Part shown: piece after piece, positions 29,971-37,838 of the stretch
How the letters are laid out: each line of letters begins with the position of its first letter
How positions within the stretch are numbered: the stretch's first letter is position 1
Assembly: GCF_000422765.1 (NCBI RefSeq)
Contig: NZ_AUGR01000001.1
Span: 124,001 to 188,000 of the forward strand
From: Neptunomonas japonica DSM 18939
GTDB taxonomy: Bacteria; Pseudomonadota; Gammaproteobacteria; Pseudomonadales; Balneatricaceae
DNA length: 64,000 bases
Reading direction: 5' to 3'
Position numbers and translations under genes: made by a program
The notes under the pieces: generated by a model
Databases searched by the model: none
Seen by the model: only the letters and a program-made list of their open reading frames with translations
What the model was told of the DNA's origin: nothing

Positions 29971-30083
29971 ATGTCGATTTTAGCTATAAATTATCATGAT
30001 GGTGGGAGAGGGGATGTATACAAAAACAAGATGTACTAAATGGAATGATCAAAGGTTTTTGACAGCGTTGAAAACTTTACTGA

Positions 30084-30168
30084 AACTTCATAGTTTGTGA
30101 AGTTATTTGCAAAACTTATAAACGACGCATGAAATGACGGCTGTGGAACAGATCCAAAACCGTCGTTT
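30084..30168. other. Dyads between the racemase gene and rarD
   Basis: Two perfect inverted repeats lie here: AACTTCA-N7-TGAAGTT (30084-30104), and AAACGACG (30120-30127) with CGTCGTTT (30161-30168). Neither has a T-run in the minus direction, so they are not clear terminators. They could be operators for rarD or RNA structure downstream of the racemase gene. The whole 242-nt gap holds no convincing ORF. Confidence 0.4.
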
Positions 30169-30212
30169 GTCGCGCTCTCTATATATGCAGTTAGCACTGT
30201 GTGAAACTTAAA

Positions 30213-30929
30213 TTAAGCTATTTGACGATCCACTGCCGCTGCCACCATGCGAGTCAGACTGCTCAAATCAAAGATGGGTAGGCCAAATTCTTTCTGTAAT
30301 TTCGGTGCAAAGTGCGAAAGGTCGGTGCACTCAAGAACGATTGCCCCTACTTCTGGGTTTTCGTTCAACATGTTCTGAACCACGGAATTTAATTCCTCCT
30401 CAAAAAGATCCATATCTAGGTCATCTGTATCGCCACGAAGGATGACTTCTGCAAACTGTTTCTGGTGCTGCATACCTGCAACTACAATAGGCTCTGCAAC
30501 AATACCGACACCTTTTAGGTGATCTTCGCTCAGTGCATCACTGTTGGCAACGACGACCCCTACTTTTTGATCCTGCTTTAATAAGCGAGACACCAATGGC
30601 ACTTGAATGAGGCTAGACATAAATACGGGTACATTAACCGCATCGGCGATCTCTTTCTGATGTAGGGCTAGAAAACCGCAGCTGCCGGTGATTGCTTTTA
30701 CGCCTTCACGTTCTAGTTCCTGAGCGGCTTCTATAAATGGTTTTAACAGTTCAGGGTCTCGTTCGCGGATAAGACGGTCAATAGTGGCACCTTTGACTGT
30801 CTTGTAAAGGATGGGAAAGTCAAAGCTGGCGGGGTGTTTAATGTGCCCAGCCGGTTTAGGGAAGTAAGACTCTAGGGAAATAACACCTATGGTGAGTCCG
30901 CATACATTGATACCACCTTTGATTATCAT
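30213..30929 (-). CDS. Aspartate/glutamate racemase-family protein
   Basis: The 238-residue protein has the two-cysteine layout of the Asp/Glu/hydantoin racemase superfamily: ITGSCGFLAL in the first half and VLECTDLSHF in the second. These enzymes invert the alpha carbon by a two-base mechanism, while some relatives are isomerases or decarboxylases. The substrate is unknown. The start ATG has AGGAT seven bases upstream. It lies 12 nt after the FAD oxidoreductase gene in an operon with ridA, which suggests supply of a stereoisomer for oxidation. Confidence 0.82.
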   Translation of the reverse strand: MIIKGGINVCGLTIGVISLESYFPKPAGHIKHPASFDFPILYKTVKGATIDRLIRERDPELLKPFIEAAQELEREGVKAITGSCGFLALHQKEIADAVNVPVFMSSLIQVPLVSRLLKQDQKVGVVVANSDALSEDHLKGVGIVAEPIVVAGMQHQKQFAEVILRGDTDDLDMDLFEEELNSVVQNMLNENPEVGAIVLECTDLSHFAPKLQKEFGLPIFDLSSLTRMVAAAVDRQIA

Positions 30930-30941
30930 TTAAATATCCTG

Positions 30942-32183
30942 TCAGTTAAAACGTGCGGCGGAGAATGGTTTTAGGTCCACTGCTGGTTCATGGCCCTGTA
31001 TACTTTGTGTAATCAGTTTGCCGGTGATCGCAGCAAATGTTAGTCCTAAGTGGCCATGACCAAACCCTACTTTTATCCGCGGGTGCTGCTCTAGTGCCCC
31101 GATAACTGGCAGAGAGTCTGGTGTTGATGGACGACTACCAACCCAGGTCGACTTAATTGAAGGGTCACTGCCTAGCATTACTTTGGCATGCTTCAACATT
31201 TCATCAGCACGTTGTGGGTTTAGTGGTGCATCAGCGAATGCAAATTCTGCCGTTCCTGCCAAGCGTATACCGTCTTCCATTGGCGTAAGGAAGACGGCTT
31301 TATCTAGCCAGCCTACTGGGCGACTAAGAGATTTTTTGCCGATATCTAGCGTTAGGTGATAGCCACGTTCGCTGACGAGTGGGATTTTCACTCCAAATTT
31401 TGTAAGAATCGCTTTGGAGGAGAAACCTGTACAGATCACAACTTGATCATATTTTACGATGCTATCACTTAGCTTCACTGTAACTTCATTATCGTTAGGT
31501 AATACCGCTTGTACTTCATCTTGTAAGATTGTTCCACCGTTGTTAATGAAGTAAAGGGCATAACGTCGGCTTAATTCAACGGGGCTTATGGTGAAACGAG
31601 TATCGGGATAAAAAACTCCACCGGCATGAAAATTTGCTAAATCTGGTTCTAAGTCGTGTACCTGGTTTGCATTCAGAAATTCGAGATTTACACCTTGCTC
31701 TCTACGTTCTCGTAGATCGCCATTCTGAGCGTTTAAAACCCCTTCCTCTGTTGCAAATAAACCTAAGCAGCCTGCGGATTTAATCAAGTCCTGAGCATCT
31801 GTGAGGTCCAATAATTCTTGATTAGCGAGTTGCGTATGTGCTTGCAACGATGTCAGTGCTTCTTTTCCTTGCACGTACTTTGTAGGGAAGCAGGCTTTGA
31901 AAAATCCCCAGCCGTAAGGCATCAATGAAGGTAAATAGCTCCCTTGCATAGACAGCGGGCTGGTTTTGTCTAGCAGCATTCCAGGCATTTTTTTCATCAT
32001 GGCAAACTTGGCAAACGGCAATCGGGCATAATCTGCAAATAAGCCAGCATTACCGAAAGATGCACCCATGCCAGGTGCTTCCTTATCGATCAATGTCACC
32101 TTATAACCCGCTTTTTGCAAGCACAGTGCGGTGGACAGACCGACGATGCCAGCCCCCAAGATTCCAATATGTATATTTTGCAT
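30942..32183 (-). CDS. FAD-dependent D-amino acid dehydrogenase-like oxidoreductase
   Basis: The 413-residue protein has an N-terminal Rossmann FAD-binding motif GAGIVGLSTALCLQKAG ending in ID, then ASFGNAGLFADYARLPFAKF as in DadA-like enzymes. The C-terminal closing motif is KVGFGHGHLGLTFAAITGKL. The family oxidises D-amino acids or cyclic imino acids to imines or 2-oxo acids. The partner ridA gene, whose product hydrolyses reactive imines, fits this role. The exact substrate is undetermined, and assignment to dadA itself would be unsafe. Confidence 0.85.
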   Translation of the reverse strand: MQNIHIGILGAGIVGLSTALCLQKAGYKVTLIDKEAPGMGASFGNAGLFADYARLPFAKFAMMKKMPGMLLDKTSPLSMQGSYLPSLMPYGWGFFKACFPTKYVQGKEALTSLQAHTQLANQELLDLTDAQDLIKSAGCLGLFATEEGVLNAQNGDLRERREQGVNLEFLNANQVHDLEPDLANFHAGGVFYPDTRFTISPVELSRRYALYFINNGGTILQDEVQAVLPNDNEVTVKLSDSIVKYDQVVICTGFSSKAILTKFGVKIPLVSERGYHLTLDIGKKSLSRPVGWLDKAVFLTPMEDGIRLAGTAEFAFADAPLNPQRADEMLKHAKVMLGSDPSIKSTWVGSRPSTPDSLPVIGALEQHPRIKVGFGHGHLGLTFAAITGKLITQSIQGHEPAVDLKPFSAARFN

Positions 32184-32219
32184 GTTTACTTCGTGATGAA
32201 ACCATCACGCCTCACAATT

Positions 32220-32567
32220 TTAAGCTTTGGCTGCGATTACCTGAATTTCTACTAGCAGCTCCGGTCGTGCTAAACGGGATTCCACACAGGCCCTGACGGG
32301 TGTGTTTTTACTGTCTACCCATGCATCCCACACCGCGTTCATTTGGGCGAATTGGCTCATGTCAGAAACCCAGATATTTGCGCTGATTAGACGGCTCTTA
32401 TCGCTCCCCGCATCTTTAAGTAGTTCATCTATTTGTGCCAGAACTTGCTGGGTCTGCCCTGTTATATTCTCGGATGGCTTTTTTGCGACTTGGCCTGCAG
32501 TCCACACTAGGCCTGCAAAGCTTACTAGTTGGCTCATACGTTGATTTGAATGTTGGCGTTGGATCAT
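32220..32567 (-). CDS. RidA-family (Rid) protein
   Basis: The 115-residue protein has the YjgF/YER057c/UK114 fold signature: AGLVWTAGQV near the N-terminus, and PVRACVESRLARPELLVEIQV near the C-terminus, which keeps the Arg needed for imine/enamine hydrolysis. RidA proteins form trimers that deaminate reactive enamine/imine intermediates. It is the first gene of the ridA-oxidoreductase-racemase set, 36 nt before the oxidoreductase. An alternative start at Met11 (MSQLVSFAGL) is possible. Confidence 0.88.
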   Translation of the reverse strand: MIQRQHSNQRMSQLVSFAGLVWTAGQVAKKPSENITGQTQQVLAQIDELLKDAGSDKSRLISANIWVSDMSQFAQMNAVWDAWVDSKNTPVRACVESRLARPELLVEIQVIAAKA

Positions 32568-33418
32568 GTCCTACTCACTTATTATTGGTTTTTTGTTGGC
32601 TAGCGGTACTAGTAAGTTGTTCGTAGCGCTCGCCTTTTTTGATGATGAGATTAGTTGCTAAAATCATTAAGTAAACGGCTCACAGGCGCTCGATTATGAG
32701 AACAAATAACTCAAATATGGTCGTCGAAATAAATAAGAGAAGGATTGTAAGTGCGAGGTACTAGATACTGATTCTTATAATCGCCACCGATTACAAAGGG
32801 TATGTACATCGAGATCTTCTTTTATTGTTATATTCGGCCTACTCGCTAAATCAACCCAGGGAGTAGTCTTTAAGAAGTTATTATTTACACTAAAAAACAT
32901 AATAACAAATCGTAAATATTTAACATTTCATCAGATTTTTTTATATTAATGAATATTTATGTAGGGCAGTGTGCGTTCACATCCACTATTGAAATTCAGT
33001 ATTTACCAAGGGAGTAAGTTGATTGAGTTTGTTAGATCGACGTCAAATCTAACGGAGGTAACCGCGTTTCGTTTTCACAAAAGCATGTTTCCTTCACTTT
33101 CTATCGAAGTGGTCTTTTCTATTTTATTAATAAAAATATCCCCCTAGTATTTTTTAGGAACCCCGCAGTTACATAAACACTCAACTACATAGCTCTCTTA
33201 TTAAAATACTGTCGTCGAGAACAGCTATGGTGTGATAAATAACATAAGAAAAACTTATATAATCAAATATTTTTTAGAATTGTATCTATATTAAGTTTGT
33301 TTACACTGAATGAATCAGTGTCCTGTGATATTGGCAATTGAGTTGTTACAGCAACTTTACGTTCTTCGTCACAGTCATTGCTGAAACCTATAAAAACAAG
33401 AAACATTCGGGTAGCAAA
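32568..33418. other. 851-nt AT-rich divergent intergenic region between ridA and tctB
   Basis: No convincing gene was found; all frames are short and broken by stops. It must hold the promoters of the ridA operon (minus) and tctBAC (plus). Visible structure includes GTTAGAT-N9-ATCTAAC (33031-33053, followed at once by GGAGG) and ACACTGA-N5-TCAGTGT (33303-33321). A TATAAT lies at 33257-33262 without a good -35. Confidence 0.6.
33303..33321. promoter_or_regulatory. 19-bp dyad upstream of tctB, possible operator
   Basis: ACACTGA and TCAGTGT flank a 5-nt centre, about 98 nt before the tctB start. The size suits a dimeric regulator such as the nearby LysR or a GntR-type protein. The assignment is inference. 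Confidence 0.35.
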
Positions 33419-33883
33419 ATGGATAGAAGAAAGATAGACGTCGTATTATCGACATTTTTGATTATTGTTTCTTTGATTATCTTGACCAACAACAACCTAG
33501 TTGAAGGTGGTGCTGAAAGTGATCTAGGATCCATGTTTTTACCTCGTGTCGTAGCGGGGTTGATGATCATTTTTTCTGCGACTATCGCTATCCAGTCTCT
33601 AATGAAGCTTTCAAAAGGTACCAAGATTGAAGGTTTGGAGCTGATCAGCACTGACGGCTTCTCCGGTATCCTTATCTATATAGGGATCTTTATTGTGTAC
33701 TGGCTTGCTGTGCCTTACGTAGGCTTTCTGGTTGCCACCCCCTTTATTATGATCGCTGTTGCTATGCTCCTTGGAGGTCGCGACTGGGTTCCTATTATCG
33801 CGATGTCTGTTATCACCCCTGTACTGATCGATTATGGCTCTAAAGAGTTTCTGCGAGTCTACTTGCCAACGTGGTCTTTTTAA
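33419..33883 (+). CDS. tctB: Tripartite tricarboxylate transporter small membrane subunit (TctB family)
   Basis: The 154-residue protein has four membrane segments, starts MDRRKIDVVLS and shows the TctB pattern (GSMFLPRVVAGLMII). It is the small membrane component of a solute-binding-protein-dependent secondary transporter. The frame extends upstream to 33338, but the ATG at 33419 starts at the normal family position. The gene order is B-A-C rather than the more common C-B-A. Confidence 0.88.
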   Translation: MDRRKIDVVLSTFLIIVSLIILTNNNLVEGGAESDLGSMFLPRVVAGLMIIFSATIAIQSLMKLSKGTKIEGLELISTDGFSGILIYIGIFIVYWLAVPYVGFLVATPFIMIAVAMLLGGRDWVPIIAMSVITPVLIDYGSKEFLRVYLPTWSF

Positions 33884-33897
33884 GGGGAGGAAATCAG

Positions 33898-35418
33898 ATG
33901 TTTGATAATATTATTAGTGGTTTCTCTTCTATTCTGGCGATAGGTCCTATTTTGGGCATTATTGCTGGCGTAATCATCGGTATTATTTTTGGCGCTATTC
34001 CTGGCATATCTGCCATCATGGCGATCGCTATTATTTTGCCTATGACCTTTTATGTCGATCCAATCATAGGTATCACTATGTTATTGGCTGTATATAAAGC
34101 CGGTATTTATGGAGGATCGATTTCAGCCATCTTGATTAATACACCTGGGGCCGCAGCCTCATTTCTTACTGCTCAAGATGGTAATGCACTGACGAAAGCC
34201 GGTAAGGCGGGCAAGGCACTCGATATGTCTTTATTTGCCTCGGTCACAGGTGAGATGCTGGCAACATTAGTACTGATTTTAGTTGCTGCTCCGATCTCTT
34301 TGATCTCATTGCAGGCAGGCCCTATAGAAAAAGTATTCCTGCTGCTGTTTGCTTTTACCGTTATAGGCTCTATGGCAGGAGAGTCGCTCCCGCGTGGCTT
34401 ACTATCGTGCTGTCTGGGTATGCTGTTTGCTATGGTCGGTATGTCTACTATTACAGGGGCCGCACGCTTTACTTTTGGTTATACCGAATTGATGGGTGGT
34501 TTTACCTTTACGCCTATGCTGATCGGCATATTGGTTATGCCTGAGGTGTTTAATGTTATTAAACGGCGTCTGGTTCCACATCATGAGATGACGATTACTC
34601 ACTCTCCGAATCCTGCTGATAATCGCATTAGTTTTAAAGAATTTCGAAATGTGTTTAGCACTATTTTAAAATCCAGTGGTATTGGTACCTTTGTTGGCGC
34701 CCTGCCAGGTTTGGGTTCTAGTACAGCAGCCTTTATTGCCTATGGTGAAGCAAAACGTACCGCTAAAAAACCTGAAGAGTACGGCAAGGGGTCAGTCGAA
34801 GGTATTGCTGCTGCAGAGTCTGCTAATAACGCAGTGTGTGGCTCTAGCATGATTCCAATGCTGACATTGAGTATACCTGGTGATGATGTAGCGGCATTGC
34901 TTATGGGGGCTTTTTTGATTCATGGCCTGACACCTGGCCCTATGATCTTTTTCGAGCACACTGAAATTATCTACGCGATTTTCGCCGGTTTCTTGATTAC
35001 CGATCTATTCCTTTTGGTGATCGCTCGATCTGGATTCAAATTTTTCGTGAAAATGGCGTCGTTGCGTCGCTATTATATTTTCCCTTGTGTGACTGTGTTT
35101 GCTTTCACTGGTGCCTTTACTGCTGGACAAAACATGGATGACATTCTTGTTCTCATTGCCTTTACTGTGATGGGCTACGGCATGAGGTTAGTGGGCTTAA
35201 ATCCGGCTGTATTTATCATCGGCTTTATTCTGACACCGTTCCTAGAACAAAACTTAGATCAGGCAATGTCGATCGTTGGCACTGACTATTATCTGTTCTT
35301 AGCATCACCGTTCTCATGGGTGTTTATAGCACTGTCTGTTTTCTTTGTTTTCTCCAGTATGCGAGTAAAGCGAAAAACTGCGAAAGCTACTGCTTCGGCA
35401 GAAAATAAAACCACCTGA
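33898..35418 (+). CDS. tctA: Tripartite tricarboxylate transporter large membrane subunit (TctA family)
   Basis: The 506-residue permease has about twelve membrane helices and the family-defining GAIPGISAIMAIAIILP and ILINTPGAAASFLTAQDG segments, repeated in weaker form in the second half (GALPGLGSSTAAFIAYG). It works with the periplasmic TctC protein and an ion gradient to import carboxylates. The ATG at 33898 has an excellent GGGGAGGA site eight bases upstream; the frame open before it overlaps tctB and is not needed. Confidence 0.93.
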   Translation: MFDNIISGFSSILAIGPILGIIAGVIIGIIFGAIPGISAIMAIAIILPMTFYVDPIIGITMLLAVYKAGIYGGSISAILINTPGAAASFLTAQDGNALTKAGKAGKALDMSLFASVTGEMLATLVLILVAAPISLISLQAGPIEKVFLLLFAFTVIGSMAGESLPRGLLSCCLGMLFAMVGMSTITGAARFTFGYTELMGGFTFTPMLIGILVMPEVFNVIKRRLVPHHEMTITHSPNPADNRISFKEFRNVFSTILKSSGIGTFVGALPGLGSSTAAFIAYGEAKRTAKKPEEYGKGSVEGIAAAESANNAVCGSSMIPMLTLSIPGDDVAALLMGAFLIHGLTPGPMIFFEHTEIIYAIFAGFLITDLFLLVIARSGFKFFVKMASLRRYYIFPCVTVFAFTGAFTAGQNMDDILVLIAFTVMGYGMRLVGLNPAVFIIGFILTPFLEQNLDQAMSIVGTDYYLFLASPFSWVFIALSVFFVFSSMRVKRKTAKATASAENKTT

Positions 35419-35446
35419 ATATGAAAACCAAACCTCCTTAGCTGGG

Positions 35447-35466
35447 TAGTAACTTTTATGTTACTA
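35447..35466 (+). other. Hairpin between tctA and tctC
   Basis: TAGTAAC (35447-35453) pairs with GTTACTA (35460-35466) around a TTTTAT loop. The 120-nt gap also has an 11-bp direct repeat ATATGAAAACC at 35419 and 35491. Such intercistronic structures often help set a higher level of binding protein than permease; whether it does so here is not known. Confidence 0.4.
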
Positions 35467-35538
35467 GTCTTTGCTTGAGGCCGAAAATCCATATGAAAAC
35501 CGTTAAATATAAATATAAATAAATCGAAGGAAGTACGT

Positions 35539-36486
35539 ATGAAAAGCTCTAAAAAAATACTAGCAACTCTTACCGCAGCGCTGGCTGTAACATTGGCTTC
35601 TGGTGCAGCATTGGCTGAATATCCTGAGAAACCAATCAATGTTATCGTTCCTTGGGGAGCGGGTGGTGACTCTGATTTAACGACGCGTATTTGGGCTGAC
35701 GCCGTAGAAAAAGAGCTAGGTGTTCCTGTGGTTGTTATTAATAAGACAGGCGGTGGCGGTATTGTTGGAACATCGTTTGTTGCTCGTGCAAAAAAAGATG
35801 GCTATACCTTGATTAATGCGGGTCTTAGTAACATGTTAATAACCCCTAACTTCAGCAAAACGCCTTATAACTTTGATAGCTTTACACCCGTGGTTAAAAT
35901 GACTTCTGTACCGCTAGCGGTAGTCGTTGCAAAAGACAGCCCTTACAAAACATTTGAAGATTTTGTTGCTGGCGCTAAGAGTAAGAGAGTAACTCAGGGA
36001 TCTTGGGGTGCGACCTCTTCAGGTACGATTCAAGCCAACATCATTGCAGAACAGATGGGCTATAAAGTTAAGTATGTCCATGCAAAAGGCGCTGCAGACT
36101 CTATGGTTTCAGTTGTCGGTGGTCACATTGACTCTGCTGTTTCATTCCCTCCTGCATTTGGCCCTCATGTAAAGGCTGATCGTGCACGTGCACTGGTTAT
36201 GAACCAGAAAATGGATGCATTTCCAGGTGTGCCGACATTTGCAGATTATGGCGTAAAAGGCAGCTTCGAAGGCTGGTCGGGTGTGTTTGCACCAAAAGGT
36301 GTTCCTCAGGATGTGGTTGATAAACTGAATGCTGCAACTGCCAAAGCAATGGAAGATCCAAAAGTGCTGGCTGCGTACCAGAACATTGGTGCAATAGTTG
36401 ATTATCGTCATGGATCTGAGTGGGTAAGTGACATGAAAGAAACTTACGGCATCATGAAAGAGGCGGCTGCGAAAGTTAAGAAATAA
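35539..36486 (+). CDS. tctC: Tripartite tricarboxylate transporter substrate-binding protein (TctC/Bug family)
   Basis: This is a periplasmic binding protein of 315 residues. The signal peptide ends ALAEYPEKP; the mature protein has the Bug-family IVPWGAGGDSDLTTR near the start and GGGGIVGTSFVA after it. Family members bind citrate, other carboxylates, or amino-acid derivatives; the ligand here is unknown. The Shine-Dalgarno GAAGGAAG is strong. It is the third gene of tctBAC and ends in a hairpin terminator. Confidence 0.92.
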   Translation: MKSSKKILATLTAALAVTLASGAALAEYPEKPINVIVPWGAGGDSDLTTRIWADAVEKELGVPVVVINKTGGGGIVGTSFVARAKKDGYTLINAGLSNMLITPNFSKTPYNFDSFTPVVKMTSVPLAVVVAKDSPYKTFEDFVAGAKSKRVTQGSWGATSSGTIQANIIAEQMGYKVKYVHAKGAADSMVSVVGGHIDSAVSFPPAFGPHVKADRARALVMNQKMDAFPGVPTFADYGVKGSFEGWSGVFAPKGVPQDVVDKLNAATAKAMEDPKVLAAYQNIGAIVDYRHGSEWVSDMKETYGIMKEAAAKVKK

Positions 36487-36503
36487 TAGCCGTAACTGAT
36501 ATT

Positions 36504-36550
36504 CAACGGCACTCGGTATTTTCTGGTTATCGAGCTGTCGTTGAGTTTTT
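36504..36550 (+). terminator. Probable terminator of tctBAC
   Basis: CAACGGC (36504-36510) pairs with GTCGTTG (36537-36543, one G-U), extended by an inner CTCG/CGAG stem (36512-36515 / 36531-36534), and is followed by AGTTTTT. Confidence 0.6.
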
Positions 36551-36796
36551 CACTGCCAATTCTCCCTACAGTTTCTATTCAATACCCAAATCAATATTTA
36601 TCTCTTGCCTACGCTTTGCCTCTCTTTGTTATTTCATGACGGTTTTCTGGTTTCTTGTGCGCAACTTACCAGCTTAAAACTGGATTACATGAACAAGCAT
36701 CGAATGCTGATGTACGTTATATTTCTACTTTAACTATAATTAAACACCTATTTTTAGGGTTGTTCATCAGTATATCTAATATTTAAAGGTGAAATA
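36551..36796. other. Intergenic region upstream of the LysR gene
   Basis: This is the rest of the 310-nt gap between tctC and the LysR gene. It is AT-rich and has no convincing ORF. It presumably holds the promoter of the LysR gene; AT-rich -10-like sequences occur (for example near 36770-36785) but none is clear. Confidence 0.5.
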
Positions 36797-37729
36797 ATGA
36801 ACCTCAAGCAGATGGAAGCCTTTCGGGCGGTGATGTTAAGTGGTTCGGTTTCACAGGCCGCTAAACAATTATTTCGAACTCAACCAGCAGTGAGCATGAT
36901 GATTACCTCGCTGGAAAACGATATTGGTTTTCAATTGTTTGAACGGCATAAAAAACGCCTGTATCCCACTCCTGAGGCTCACTATTTATATAAAGAAGTA
37001 GAAGCTATCTTCTCTCGTATACAGGATGTAAGCCAGACTGTTCAGGATATACAGAACAAGCAGTATGGTTTTCTACGCATCGGTTGTATGCCTGGGCCAT
37101 CTAATTTCTTCGTGCCAGATATTTTGGCAGATTTTTTGGAAGACCATCCCAAGGTTCAGGCCTCATTACAGACTCGAACGTCTGATGCTGTCGTTGAGTG
37201 GGTCGCTTCCAATCAATACGACTTGGGTCTGGCTGAAATATCCACGCATCAGTCCAAGCTAGGTAGAAATAGGCTGTTCGAGTTGCCTTGTGTTTGTGCG
37301 CTACCGGCTGATCACCCGTTGGCAGAGCAGGAGGTGATTACGCCCGAGATGCTTGACGATGAGCCAATGATAACCCTGCATCCAGATCATATGATATTCC
37401 ATGATTTGATGCAGCTGTTTGAAGCGGGTGGGCATCGTATGAATGTGCGTTTGCAAACCCGCTTCTTTATTCCGGCGCTTAAGTTTGTTGAGCGGGGGCT
37501 TGGTGTATCTATTGTTGACCCTATATCAGCAAGTAGTTACACCACGTACGCACAAGCTGACAAAGTTGTCTTTCGTCGCTTTCAGCCTGACGTGCATTTA
37601 CGTATAGGTTTGATGTTCCCCTCGGGTAACCCGTCATCGATGATTGCCATGGAGTTTGCTGACCTACTGTGCAAGCAGATTGAAAATGTTCTTGATAACC
37701 CTGAGCAGTTCCTTGGTTGGGGTGAGTAA
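36797..37729 (+). CDS. LysR-family transcriptional regulator
   Basis: The 310-residue protein has an N-terminal winged helix-turn-helix (residues 1-60; MNLKQMEAFRAVMLSGSVSQ then AAKQLFRTQPAVS) and a C-terminal periplasmic-binding-like effector domain. It lies directly after tctBAC in the same direction but with its own upstream region. The natural guess is control of tctBAC, and perhaps of the ridA operon across the divergent region. The inducer is unknown. Confidence 0.9.
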   Translation: MNLKQMEAFRAVMLSGSVSQAAKQLFRTQPAVSMMITSLENDIGFQLFERHKKRLYPTPEAHYLYKEVEAIFSRIQDVSQTVQDIQNKQYGFLRIGCMPGPSNFFVPDILADFLEDHPKVQASLQTRTSDAVVEWVASNQYDLGLAEISTHQSKLGRNRLFELPCVCALPADHPLAEQEVITPEMLDDEPMITLHPDHMIFHDLMQLFEAGGHRMNVRLQTRFFIPALKFVERGLGVSIVDPISASSYTTYAQADKVVFRRFQPDVHLRIGLMFPSGNPSSMIAMEFADLLCKQIENVLDNPEQFLGWGE

Positions 37730-37791
37730 TGGTTCTAGTTAGGTGTTGCTGGATTGTGTGGTGTACTAAAATATCTTGCAGTGAAAACAAA

Positions 37792-37820
37792 AAAGCCTCG
37801 TATTTACGAGGCTTTATATT
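37792..37820. terminator. Bidirectional terminator between the LysR gene and putP
   Basis: AAAGCCTCG (37792-37800) pairs with CGAGGCTTT (37807-37815) around a TATTTA loop. On the minus strand it is followed by TTTTTTGTTTT, a strong terminator for putP. Confidence 0.85.
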
Positions 37821-37838
37821 AAGGCGTATAGCTACGTT

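Noticed and set aside
33332-33348. Sigma-54-like sequence TTGGCAATTGAGTTGTT upstream of tctB
   Set aside because: The -24 GG is present, but the -12 element reads GT instead of the near-invariant GC, so the match is not sufficient.
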